In this document: positions 53,201 through 64,000 of the stretch, piece after piece
How positions within the stretch are numbered: the first letter of the stretch is position 1
Layout: the number at the start of each line of letters is the position of its first letter
Assembly (NCBI GenBank): GCA_034670405.1
Contig: JAXDDX010000060.1
Span: 2,052,001-2,116,000, forward strand
Reading direction: 5' to 3'
Source: Hoplostethus atlanticus
Taxonomy: Eukaryota; Chordata; Actinopteri; Trachichthyiformes; Trachichthyidae
DNA: 64,000 bases
Made by a program: the position numbers and the translations under genes
The notes under the pieces: model-generated
The model's database searches: none
What the model was told of the DNA's origin: nothing
Seen by the model: the letters and a program-made list of their open reading frames with translations, nothing else

Positions 53201-53638
53201 CTCTTTATTTAAAAGAATTTTGGCACCTCTTTATAGCCTCAGTCCCCTAAATATAACATTCTCATAATATTGTTATAAGGACTTACAGAATACAACATCC
53301 TTCTAACGTTACTATTACTATTTCTATTACAGGGTCATTTTTTTAATGAGGGTCAAAGTTGCATTCATTATATTCAAAGTTTGTCCGGGACCTTACCTGA
53401 TGATAACATACATGACGAGGCAGTTCCCCAACAAGCCAACCACAAACACCACGGAGTAGACCGCAGTGATGATGGGGATGATGGGAGACATGCCCTCCTG
53501 GTCCCAGCTATCATCCTGGCTCAGGTTGTGGTTCTCCGAGTATGCACCCAACACCCAAGCAGAAGAATTCCCTGGACAGTCTTCAGCCAGCGGAGAGAGG
53601 CACTTGTCTTTGAAAATCTCAACAGGAGTGCTTTCCAT
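50295..53638 (-). CDS. oprk1: kappa-type opioid receptor
   Basis: Gi/o-coupled class A GPCR for dynorphin peptides, plasma membrane. Coding exons 53397-53638, 51244-51596 and 50295-50824 give 374 residues with seven membrane segments. Introns lie after TM1 (ICL1) and in ECL2, the classic opioid-receptor positions. Landmarks: N-glycosylation sites at Asn24 and Asn38, Asp100 (2.50, sodium site), Asp133 (3.32, amine anchor), DRY at 150-152, CWTP with Trp279 (6.48), NPVLY in TM7, a Cys-rich tail. Kappa assignment rests on NSSAW in the N-terminus, [12 protein letters not shown] in TM2, LSS...LLGGT in TM4 and the tail ending DGTSKPT; mu and delta differ at these points. The extracellular loops are atypical: Lys289 at 6.58 and few acidic residues in ECL2. 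Confidence 0.94.
51620..53380. other. oprk1: oprk1 intron 1 (coding)
   Basis: AT-rich intron after the TM1 exon. No further exons or recognisable elements were seen. Confidence 0.6.
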
Positions 53639-54108
53639 TTTGACACCTGTCCACGAGTTAAAAAGGCTACAAGATAAGACTTTTGACTGGGAACCTCAAT
53701 GGAAGAGGGATGAATTAACATCAAGGCGCTTTATGGCAATTTGCGATTGGTCATCAGTGAATAACAAGGTTGGTTTCCAAACAACATACATTTAACAATA
53801 TTTTCCACATTCATTTAAGCATTATTTAAGTTTTTCTCTATTTTCTTATAAATCCCATCTCCATATAACTTCTATTCCGCAAATAATAAAATACAATTAT
53901 CAATGCAACAACAGGTGGCCTGCAAAAACTTCACTTTTGTTGCAGAGCCACTTGTAGATCATGTAAATCGTAGTCTGATATAAATGCAGTTACAGTATTT
54001 GAGAGAAAGATACATTAATTTTACGTTCGCACTTTTACGCACTCACCTTTTTGATCGCCCCTTACAATTAGCCGACCCACTCTGTAAAATGTATGGAAAC
54101 GTATTTAC

Positions 54109-54250
54109 CAGCTTCAGAACAAAGGCGGGTTGTTGCGTTGTCTCGGTGAAGGTTACAGCTCGTCAAAGTTTGTGGATGGTACTGTACTACCGGAGAGGAG
54201 CAGCGGCTTTGCGGACTCTCGTGCGCACGCAAAAATGGAACGGTGGCGCG
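54109..54250 (-). other. oprk1: oprk1 untranslated first exon (putative)
   Basis: Minus-strand sequence ending GAAGCTG|GTAAATACG (boundary 54109) in a locally GC-rich, CpG-containing stretch. The ATG exon has its own acceptor (tcttatcttgtag, exon right end 53666), so a noncoding 5' exon is required, and this is the nearest good candidate. The start position is not determined; a (CA)n tract lies at about 54298-54325. Confidence 0.4.
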
Positions 54251-54288
54251 CATTCAGGGATGATCACCCCCACTCCCAACCCTACACG

Positions 54289-54297
<9 letters not shown>

Positions 54298-54323
<26 letters not shown>

Positions 54324-54325
54324 AA
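54298..54325. repeat. (CA)n microsatellite
   Basis: CG/CA alternating then pure CA, just upstream of the putative oprk1 first exon. Confidence 0.9.
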
Positions 54326-54778
54326 CCTGTCAGCCTTAATATGACATCAGAGAGATGCTTTGTGCATGCCAGGTAAAGCATCAATACAATAGGATGTAGG
54401 ATGTCACCATGGAGTAAAACTGTTAAGCAAAATTCACAAAGACAGCAAGCTTGCAAATGTGTTTGTTTCTTTTGTTTTCTTTCTTTCTTTCTTTTAATTC
54501 ACTGTAAATATGGACATCACCACTGTTTTCTGTCCCTTCAGGCAGCTGCCTATTTAAACGACTTTTTTTTTTTGCACTTGACGTCCTGCATCCTGAGTAT
54601 GTGTGCCTTCCATTCCCTACAAGGAGCCCAGTATTTCCAGTTGAAAATAAATTAAACAAAGGTAAATCCACTCTAAAATGGAATGCATTTTCTCTGGTCA
54701 TGGACAATTCAGCCCACATTTGTAAACATGAAACCCCTTAAAGTTAGAAATACTTGAACTTTTCCAACACTATGGAGA

Positions 54779-55239
54779 ACCAAAACTGACTTAAGTATAA
54801 ATAAATGAATGAATGTATAAATAAATAAATAAAACCAACTAATCAGTGTATATACTGTATATAGAATTAAATAAAATAATGCATGAATGCACACAGTAAT
54901 AAATAAATAAATAAATAGATGAAATCTGGTGTAAATGTATATTTCTGTATTTTTGTCCTATTTATTTATTGTCTCATTAATTTATTTCTGTTTATATTTA
55001 TTTCCCTATTTACTTATTTGTGTATTTATTTCCCTGAGAATTGAATTCCATATTTATAAATTTCCCTTTTTATTTATTTCCTTATAAATGCATTTCCGTA
55101 TATATTCTTTTCCCTGTTTATTTATTTCGGTATTTCCCTGTCCCTATGATAATGAGGGGGCGGTCCATCAGAGCTGGTCATGGTGTTCCCTTACTCCCAT
55201 TGGTTGATCGGTCTCACAGTGTGTAGTACACTGATTAGT

Positions 55240-55286
<47 letters not shown>

Positions 55287-55325
55287 TACATTAATTCATT
55301 TATTTAAACTTAAGTCAGTTTTGGT
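54779..55325. mobile_element. TIR element with TTTA-rich ends, about 547 bp
   Basis: ACCAAAACTGACTTAAGTAT at the left end is matched by its reverse complement at the right end, and the similarity continues through TAAATGAATGAATGTATAAATAAATAA (with mismatches) for over 50 bp. The interior is made of TTTATTT/TTTCCC variants plus one GC-rich patch (about 55150-55230). No ORF is convincing, and no clear target duplication is visible. Confidence 0.75.
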
Positions 55326-55481
55326 CCATCAATGCTGAATGGGTGATAGGTTCGTGGACATGCTGACAGTAAATGTCCAGGCATATAGTGAGCACAGTAT
55401 TTGGTGGTACACTTGCCTCACGAGGTGGTGGGAGTGCAGGTACACTCTGGGCCTTCAAGGGGCAGTCTCTCACCCAGTGAT

Positions 55482-56693
55482 CTAACTATCCACAGCCTTG
55501 AGGGTGTTGTTGTTGGAAGGGGCGGGGTTGGTAATAGCCTCTTCCCCTCCCTCTGGAGAACTGGCCTCTCCCTCTGCCACCAAAGCCACCTCCTCCACAT
55601 CCTGCTCCGCCTCTGCCTTGGCCTGTAACATAGTGAGACACTTACCCATTAGTTTGTTGCATTGCCTCTTTAACATTTTCAATCGCTTGAGCACGATGAC
55701 AGGCCACCCAAATTAATTCTGTGAGGGTTCTTGTTTGCCAAGCTACGTCCAACATGACCTTCTCCCTTAGTCAAGGCTGCAATCCTTCAACATACGCAGC
55801 CACTATCATAGCTTCAGGAACAGTGTCAGGGTTTGGCAAATCAGAATCATCTTTCACACTTGGGCTTAGTCTGTGTGCATATTCTGCAGGGTCTTCTGTT
55901 TTCTGCTTGACCTAATACACTGCAGACCAGTTAGCCATCTTTGGAATCAGATCCGTTTGTTTATAAGCTGTCCTACCAACTCATCTAGCAGCCCATCAAT
56001 TTTGTCAGTTACATAAGGCTTTTGCTCGAGTTAATAGGTCTGGTACGACATTCAAGAGTTGATCTATCTCAACAAAGTTTGTGGGTCTGTGGGAATTTAT
56101 TTCTGCAGCAGGCTAACTCCCACGAGACTATGGAACATGGACAGGCTGTTCTGTACAGGATAGTGTGTGAGTGGGGCCTGCACCACTGTTTCATTCTTCA
56201 GTTTCTGTTCTTGTTGCCTAGTGTTGGGTCTCCTAACCTCCGTCTGCTTGCTCCCCGCTAGAGCCCGTAGCTGCCACAGCTGCCTCTATGTTCCCTCCTT
56301 CCGCTGTGTGTTGTTCTTGACCTTCTAGCGGGGGCATGTCATCAGGGCGGTAATCAGGGAGACTTGGCAGGGACACATTGTTTGGAGGACTCGGCCAAAT
56401 ATCCTCATTTTCGGAATCAGAATCTATGGCAGGTTTAGATTTCTTAGATTTCTCTGCATCAGATTTGGATAAAGCCCTTTTGCTTTTTATTCTTTTTGAC
56501 ATTCATCTGTTTGTTTTTGCAGCTCTTTAGTCTTTTCTAATTCCAATATGCATCTCTCGGACTCCAATCGGTGTTTTTCAGATTCCAGTTTTTGCTGTTC
56601 TAACTCCTTTTTGGGTTTTTCAGATTCCAATCTACTTCTCTCATGTGAGTCTGTTGTTAGCCTTACTCTGGAACCCATGCCTCCAGTATTCAC
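55482..56693 (-). mobile_element. decayed retroviral gag-like fragment
   Basis: Several minus-strand pieces in shifting frames look like parts of one gag polyprotein. At 56487-56693 there is a Glu/Lys/Arg heptad-like coiled coil, then a Pro-rich acidic segment at 56233-56502, then capsid-like helical sequence broken by stops and frame changes (about 55700-56230), ending in an acidic tail at 55482-55694. No LTRs, pol or primer-binding site were seen in the window. Family assignment (fish endogenous retrovirus or LTR element) is by composition and order only. It is clearly non-functional. Confidence 0.5.
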
Positions 56694-58116
56694 CTTTCAC
56701 TATGTATATTATAGATAAGATTTTTCCTTTTTCTAAATAATATATTTATATATGATATATTTATTTATTATTGTTATATCGTCATTACTATTTGGACCTA
56801 GTCCATTCTGGTTGCAACCTCAAATCCAATATTTCAATTCCTTTTCTTTTACTCTATTTCACTCAATGCCCGGTAACCTAGTTAGTCCAGTCATTCTCAT
56901 ACCCATTATGTTTTATCCTAGTTTAGAACAACACAATTTAAAATTTTAAAGTCGGATGGCGTCAGTCACACGAATGGATCTAAATGGGTCTGGGATGCCA
57001 GCAATCACTGTTGAGCCTTCTGGAGGTGTTGTTGAGTCTAATTCAACAAAACATCTGTGATGGGAGGTGAACACTTGGTAACCCCAGGGACATACACACA
57101 CTCAACCCTGTAGCGTTTAGATTAGGTGGTTAGTGAAAGTTGCTGCCTGTAGATTTATGGCTGTTATAACCTGATGTCCTCTACAGTCACCATTTGTGGG
57201 TTAGTGCATCATTCTTTCTGACATCTAAATTGAGCTTCTGTATGAAGGCTCATCCTGGATTATGGCACAAAGGATAACAACATCAAACCCTGTGTATTGG
57301 GTCGTTTCTGAGGGACCCCCTTCAGCTTGGGGCCCCGTGCTCTCCTTTTCCCTGCACTAACGGCATCCCTACCTGTAAGCCTAATAAACATTATGATAGC
57401 CCATGAATTATGTTACATACTGCATTCACACATCTGTTTTCAGTTACAATCACTAGTCTGGGAACACTGCAATCCAAGCTTTGTCAACAGCCAAATTTGT
57501 CAACTAGCTCTGTCCTCGAGGAATTTATTTATCCTCGAAGAATAATTAGTGACCAGATATCTTATGTGATGAAAACAAACTTTTGCAATTGCAATGTTTT
57601 AGTTCTGTCGACATGTTTTTGTTATACCATAAAACCAGTATTTACACTCAACATAAAAATGGAAATATTTCAGACTGTAAAAAATGTGATTCCAAAGCAT
57701 GAGATTGAAAGTAATTGGTTCGAAACCTAATAGATTTTAGTTGGAAATACAATGTTATTGTTACAATTTAGGCTCGGAGGGGGATCCGTGATCCGAACTG
57801 ATTTATTTCCACTAAGAGCTAGTATAACTATTGTATCACTGGTGCATCTTTGTTTTGTCAGTGCTCCACTCCATCCTCTCTGTCTCCTGAGCAGCCTGCC
57901 CTTTCCCTCGCTCAACAAAAAGTTCTCCAACAAGATGGGATGCGGATGAGATGCATTTAAGTTTAATTTTAACATGAGATCCTTGCAGGATATTATCCTT
58001 GTAAGGATATTAAGGCCTCTTTTCATAGGCCACCCATATATATAACAGATTAACCTGTGAATCTACATTGCAAATCCGTGTTTATCTTAGACAGTAGAAT
58101 CAGCAGAATGATCTGG

Positions 58117-58312
58117 AAAGCTGGGTGGCCTAATGGTTCAAGCAAAAAGCAGACAAATCAGGTTCAAGGTCTGTGTTGGCAGACCTCCTGCTGAAGTGTC
58201 CTTGAGCAAGTCACTGAATCCCTACTAACTACCGCTGCTCTGTATCTGACCTCCCTAAAGCGAGGAGAATTTCCACCGCACGGATCAATAAAGCTAAATG
58301 ACTAAATTCCAT
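58117..58312 (+). repeat. tRNA-derived SINE candidate
   Basis: GGGTGGCCTAATGGTTCAAG resembles a tRNA A-box and GGTTCAAGGTCTG a B-box. The central CTGAAGTGTCCTTGAGCAAG...CTGAATCCC is the conserved core seen in vertebrate V-type SINEs. It ends near ATCAATAAAGCTAAATGACTAA. The order (tRNA-like head, core, short tail) supports a SINE. Confidence 0.65.
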
Positions 58313-59217
58313 CCTTTCCACCGCCCAGAGATACACCCTGCTGCAAATACCTCTGTATAATTATGTGAACACAGAGATCATTTTTCTGCACGCATTGCAA
58401 GTACATCCATACTAAAAGGGATAAAAAAGAAGATTAAGCTTTAAATCACAACTCCAAAAAGTACAAAAGTAAGTCAAAAGTAACAGCCCACACCTGCTGC
58501 CACTGCACAGTAACTTTAACAGTAAAGATGAACTGCTTCCAAGTGACAGAATACCAAGGATTCATAGTGTCAAAACACCCAGTTCTGACAGCCGGGTTAA
58601 GCATTCATCTTTCCACTGAACGTCGAGTTGGAGATGAACCGATCTTGCACTTTACTAAAGCACAAGGGTGAAGATGACATTCAGAGTTTGCTCATCATTC
58701 GCTGCTTTTGTGAACATGTGTGGGAGGCAATAGGCCAGTTAAGTATCCTCACAGCTCCGTCTGCTATCACCATTATGAAAAGACAGATGGATGCCACAAC
58801 ATGTTTGCCATTCATTTGCCTGTGCAAAGGTGTGGGTGGGTCAGAGTGGAGTCTTGGAGCTAATGTTATGCAATTGTGTGGGTTATTGAGTTTAGATTCT
58901 GAAGCCATTTCATTTCCCTTGGTTCTTGTCGGAGAAGATTGCCGAGACAGACCAATTAAACCGTATGGGAGCCGTTTGCTGAAAAGAGGCTCAAATTCAA
59001 CTTCACAATGAGGAAATGTCAGAGGGAACATTTCTATGCCCTCTTTTAAATCTGTGTTTCTCTCTCCCTCTATCTCTAAGATGCATACAGGTATTCCTCA
59101 ATAACTGTGTGCAGCATTCAGCCCCTCATCTTGATGTACAACCAGTGTTATTTCACTTTCATCACTAGGCATACTAATTGTTCGTAACTCGGCTTAATCC
59201 TTAATCCTCTTTCTTTC

Positions 59218-59221
<4 letters not shown>

Positions 59222-59252
<31 letters not shown>

Positions 59253-59286
59253 CGTCTGTCTGTCTGTCTCTCTCTCTGTCTCTCTC
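59222..59286. repeat. (CT)n / (CTGT)n microsatellite
   Basis: CT tract, then CTGT units, then CT again. A similar purine-rich tract (GAGA) lies at about 60268-60305. Confidence 0.85.
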
Positions 59287-60752
59287 AAATGTTTATTGCA
59301 CTGATGCCTTCAGGCAATTGCAGAAAATAATCACCCCTCTCGATCTTCTCCTATTTCTGTGCTCCCACCCATGAACCCAGAACACGGTGGTTTAATCATC
59401 ATTTCACCTTGCTGTTTCTCTGCATTAATAAAATAATTAAAAACAGAAACAAATGGTTTTTTTTTGTATGAGGATCATTTTTCTACAATATTAGAAATAT
59501 TCTGCAAACTAAGTGACCATGTTGTTGTTTTTGATTGTTCACCTGAAATAAACACAAGTAACAGAAAATGCTGTGTTTGAAGTCTGCTTTTACTTGTGCC
59601 TATTGGCTTGAGTAAGAAACTAAGATGTATTTGTCACATACTATGCAGGGTTCTGGCCATCTAGTTGAACCAGTCGAGAGGCAGAGATGAATTAGTGGAT
59701 TCAGAGGAGAAACCAGCTATTTCAAGTTGGAGGTTTTCTCTGCTCGATATGCAGTATATAGACAATTGTGTGAGTTGACTGGTGTTGTGTTGACTTCCTC
59801 TCAACACTGAGCAGAGGTCTGAGCTGTTCAGCTTAAGAAAAGAGGAGAAAAATCTTGGCATGAATCGGACGATGTGGTGTAAACAATGCTGTGCACATCC
59901 ATACTGCAGGTGTTATGTGCTTCACCTTGGGCTCAAAGAGAGTAGGCCAAGCCAGGGTCAGTCAACTGGAGTCAGCAGGGGCACACTGTTTGATCTGTGG
60001 CCCAGAGGAACAGCTGATCATCTCCCAAAAATGCTGAATGTGCACTATATGGGAGACATTTACAATGAATGGCCAACTACAGGACTGCACACACTACATC
60101 AAATAGCAAGGGGGGGACATTTGAGAATATAGGGGAGATGTAGTGAAAAAGTTGGAGAAGGAGGGAGTAATGGAAGTAGTGTGGAAAGAGGCCAGAAACA
60201 ATGAGGTATGTGACAAGCCCCAGGGGTTGCATATCAGAGATGGAGAGATGAGATGAGATGAATAGACAGAGAGAGGAGAGAGAGAGAAGAGAGAGAGAGA
60301 GAAAGAAAAGAGGGTGCATCAACAGAGCGTGCTGTGCCTTTCTTCTTGCTAAAGACCAACATTACCATTACCAAAAGTTTTCAAGTACTTTTCATTTCTT
60401 TTCATCCATTTTCAAAATTGGCTCACCGGTCTGGCAACTGGATATATGTAGCTTTTACTGAAAAAAGAGAGTCATTGGTCCATGATCTATGTGTTTTGAT
60501 ATGCTCTCTCAGGTGTAAATATATTATCTATAGATACATCAGCGTTGTCCTAATGTAGACGTAATGCAACATTGTGAAGATTTCAAGTGAAGAGACAAAG
60601 TATAGCCCTCACTCAAGCCTGATATTTCACAGACCAAATACCAGTGTAGGGATACTCTAAGTATAATGTGACTCTCTCACACCATTAGACAGGCTCAGAC
60701 AACAGCCTTGCTTGCTGTGGAAAAACAAATGCAATGAGTATGAGTTTCATAA

Positions 60753-60753
<1 letters not shown>

Positions 60754-60784
<31 letters not shown>
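60754..60784. repeat. (AC)n microsatellite
   Basis: Uninterrupted AC tract; a second short one lies at about 61036-61049. Confidence 0.95.
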
Positions 60785-60788
<4 letters not shown>

Positions 60789-63270
60789 CCTCATTTATTC
60801 TGGCGGATATAATTCCGATCTGTTCTGCAGTGGTGGCTTATGTTCCCCATAGTGCAAGACGTCCCGGCCCCCTCGACATCTCGGCCACAGCCCATTGAAG
60901 CTCCTCGCCGCGTTGATGGATGCTGGTGACTTAATGAGAAGTGAGAGCTGTCAATAGAAATGATCAATAGGTGTGTGTTGCATATCTCAGTAGCTTCACT
61001 GACACGCATTTTCACTACAAGCACACATGGACGCACACACACACACACCTACACATACATACATAAACACACACCGCTCCCCACAGACATGACAGACCCT
61101 GTTTGCTCTGAAAAATAAATGCTGCAATGGACGTTTTATAAACACACACGACACGGAGGATCAGCTGCTATCAGACGGACTGGAAGTTGGTATCAGGTGT
61201 GTATCTGCATTTCTGTCTAAGCTTTGATGATGTCACCGACAAGCTGGAGTGGAGCAGATGATTATAAGGAGTGTGAACATGACTCATCCAAGTGCATACT
61301 GTATGCTTCCCCCACTGGGCTGAAAAAACAGAGAAAAACGTCTACATTTATAGTATGTGACCATTATTACGTAATCATCTTGACAAATAAAAGTAAAAAC
61401 ATGATTTCTTACACAGATTTTCATAAGCAGTAAAAACATTCCTGAACATCATCGCAGTACGTACAGATATAACAAAGACAGTTAAACTTTATTTAAAAAT
61501 GGCAACATTTATCACATCAATTATAAAGTCACAAAATGTCTACAACTCTGACTTGGACTTGTGTAGTTTTCTAAGGGTATAATTGTGCTACAAAGCAGGT
61601 GCCCTCCCTCGTCTACAGATGGATGTATACAGTCATCGCCCAGCCAGATGGAGGCGGTGATCTGATTTGTTGGTTGTGTGGTGAATCATGTTTTCCTTGC
61701 TGCTGATAGAAATCACATTCACACACACCGGAATGAGGCTGAAGGCTTAATATATAATTTAATTGAAGTTAAAAAAAAAATGTTGGGGAAAATAATTGTC
61801 AAAAGCAAAGTATTATAACCTTTGAATGAAGACAACAAATGAAGCAAATAATCACAGATATCTACAAGGCTCATGAATCAGAAACAAACAAGAAAAAAGG
61901 AATATTTGAAAATGGGATTAGTACACTGTAGTGTGGCTGCACCATAATTATGGCTTTATAATCTGAATAATGCTCTATTATAAATACATTTAGAGTAAAT
62001 GTGTGTTTCTTGATGGTTGGTGATTTAATCATAAAACAAATTACCCCTATCAGAGAAATGAACTGAGGACTCATTCCAGTGGGGGGCTGGGAGGACGGCA
62101 GGGTGTTGGTACTGTTTCTCAGCAGCTCCAGTTAATTACACACAGACAGACCTCACATTCTATAATAGGAGTACTGAGAGTAATGCAGCTGTGTATTAAA
62201 TCAAGAGAATAACTGATCCCAAGACTGCCATTCAGCTCAAAAGCTATTGTGTTACCACATTTACTACTGATGCAGTGATGGTGTGGCATTGATTTGAGCA
62301 TTTCTCCTTTGGGAAATGATCCCTAAGCCGGGATAAAGAGCTGTGTAAATAGATCAACAAAATATTCTTGTCATGGATGCTTTCTGGTGAAATATAATAA
62401 ATTAATAATAATAATACTAAATGATGCCGCATCACTCCGTAACTATAACTACAAATTTGATATGATAACACCCTGAAACCATTTCAGACGTCCTCTAAGG
62501 TGAAGAACATTATTTCAGTTTACTCTGAACAGAATATACATCAAGTCATTTCCCTCACATTCATTTGGTTGCTGCTTCTGGGGAACTGCCAATGGGTGAC
62601 TAAAGGAGGCAAACATTAATGTCAGGGAAGGGGGGTGGCTCTCTATTAGGTCCTGTCAGCAGCCCTAAATAATAATAATATAATGTTGTACTGGGGCACT
62701 GTGAGCGCGTGGGTTGGCAACTAATAGCTGTAGATCCATACTCAGCTGTATAACCAGTAAAATCAGAGTGAGAGGGAGGCTCATTGGTGGAAAGAGAGAA
62801 TGCAGGGTGCATGGTTAAGAGTGGAGTAAAATATGATGGTGCGTCTCTTACTCTTTTGCCTCCAATTAAAAGGTACAGCTACAGCTTAATGAAGAACCTC
62901 GCACTAACAGCCCAAACAATGTAGAGTTGCCATGAAGTTCCTCCATGAACAAGCCCCCTCTTCCCCCCCGAACACCCAAATGCTTTGATCCTAAAGGTTC
63001 TGCAAAAACAAGCTCATTAGAAACACAGTGTGTATCCAGCTACTCAGCAGGGGTACAATGTAGAAACCTCAGGTAGAATGAGTTCTAGGCCGGTCAAAGA
63101 ATATTTTGACTGTTTTTATAAAGAACCTCTCCAATCAAGCATGAGGCCTCCAGGCTTCTGACTGTTTTGGATCCCTGCAAAGTCTAAATGCACAATTTCT
63201 TTCATACTTAGTTGACCCCCCGAAGGGAAATTCTCTCTTTGCTTGCCCCCATCCACAGGGAGGTCATCAC

Positions 63271-63412
63271 AGGATCAGCTACAAAAAAAAAAAGCAGCTC
63301 TGGAGCTGGTAGAGTTTCAGTGTCTTGTTCCATGATGCTCCAGCAGGGTAAATGTGTGCTGTCATGGGGGCTTGAACCAGTGCCTTCCTGTTGAGGGACG
63401 GTCTCCCTGCTG
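63271..63412 (+). repeat. fish dispersed repeat, copy 5
   Basis: AGGATCAGCTAC then an A-run, GGAGCTGGTAGAGTTTCAGT, CTCCAGCAGGGTAAATG, GCTTGAACCAGTGCCTTCCT and GACGGTCTCCCTGCTG. Confidence 0.65.
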
Positions 63413-64000
63413 TCCTTGAAACTATCCCTGCAGGGCAGTCACTACCAAACCTAATTTGTGACCCATTTCTGATTATTGTAAACCTCCTACATCCTCATGA
63501 TCCCCTATTTGAGCTCAATATATGAAACTGATAAATCAGATTGAACAGCTTAAGTGCAGGAGCAGAGTGAAAAGCCACACTGAGGCAAACGAAGGTGAAG
63601 GGGTTGTGAGATGTACAATACAATATGTACAATGCATGGTGACTTTCTCCCGACCTCAGGCACGTGTGTCCGGCTGGGCCAGCCAGATCAACCACTTACT
63701 CCACAGGGAAGGACTGCGGAATAAAAGGCACCAGCTCTGAAACGTCACGTGTGGTTCTGAGCAGTCATAGATATTGCTGCTACTTGCCAACATTTACATT
63801 GTTTCCTCTGATCTGCCTGGTGCTCTCTTCTTCTATTCACTATGGGATTTTGTTAGGAAACTGGTTGATTACAAGAAAGGTATCGGACATAGAAGATTCA
63901 ATTAACATTGTGTATGGCTGAACTGGGATTCAGGAGTGATGCTTTTGCGGTAATCGTTTCCAGCATGACTAGAACGTTGTCTTGTTCAATTATTCAGACC

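Larger units (their letters stand above)
56700..64000. other. intergenic region upstream of oprk1
   Basis: Contains the SINE candidate, several microsatellites and dispersed-repeat copy 5. Open frames are short and lack splice support. A moderately complex, non-repetitive block at about 58620-59020 has no codon pattern and might be conserved non-coding DNA. Confidence 0.5.

Overview
The window is vertebrate, almost certainly teleost, nuclear DNA. It has multi-exon genes with GT-AG introns and AATAAA signals, many dinucleotide and tetranucleotide microsatellites, and fish-type dispersed repeats. Five protein-coding genes are recognised with high confidence. All were read exon by exon by translating both strands and matching splice sites and codon phase; there is no operon-like organisation.

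Layout. 0-5.4 kb: intergenic DNA with miniature inverted-repeat elements, plus a putative promoter/first exon (about 3.5-3.7 kb) and a putative first coding exon (1151-1237) of a minus-strand gene that runs off the left edge; human synteny suggests lpin2, but I cannot prove this. 5.44-6.35 kb: two well-formed minus-strand coding exons with no visible 5' part. They fit in phase onto a cryptic GTAAGT inside the last exon of the next gene and may be an alternative C-terminus for it. 8.5-31.9 kb, minus: myom1 (myomesin-1), 37 coding exons, including a 501-nt cassette at the place of the mammalian EH-myomesin exon. 35.7-39.0 kb, plus: myl12 (non-muscle/smooth muscle myosin regulatory light chain). 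40.5-44.5 kb, plus: fastkd3 (mitochondrial RNA-binding FASTK protein). 44.5-47.4 kb, minus: chmp5 (ESCRT-III), tail to tail with fastkd3. 50.3-54.2 kb, minus: oprk1 (kappa-type opioid receptor). 54.4-64 kb: intergenic, with an inverted-repeat element, a decayed retroviral gag-like fragment, a tRNA-derived SINE candidate and microsatellites.

How the genes relate. MYOM1-MYL12A/B is an ancestral neighbour pair (human 18p11). Here the two are head to head, and both promoter regions carry a perfect CArG (SRF) box. Myomesin cross-links thick filaments at the sarcomeric M-band, and MYL12 controls non-muscle myosin II. fastkd3, chmp5 and oprk1 lie on other chromosomes in human, so this side is a fish-type arrangement.

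No new multi-gene system was found. The points most worth following up are in myom1: the possible alternative acidic C-terminus, a 1-nt frame break in the first coding exon, a phase conflict between coding exons 2 and 3, a decayed duplicate exon inside an intron, and the long EH-type cassette. The oprk1 receptor also has unusual (mu-like, acid-poor) ligand-contact loops.
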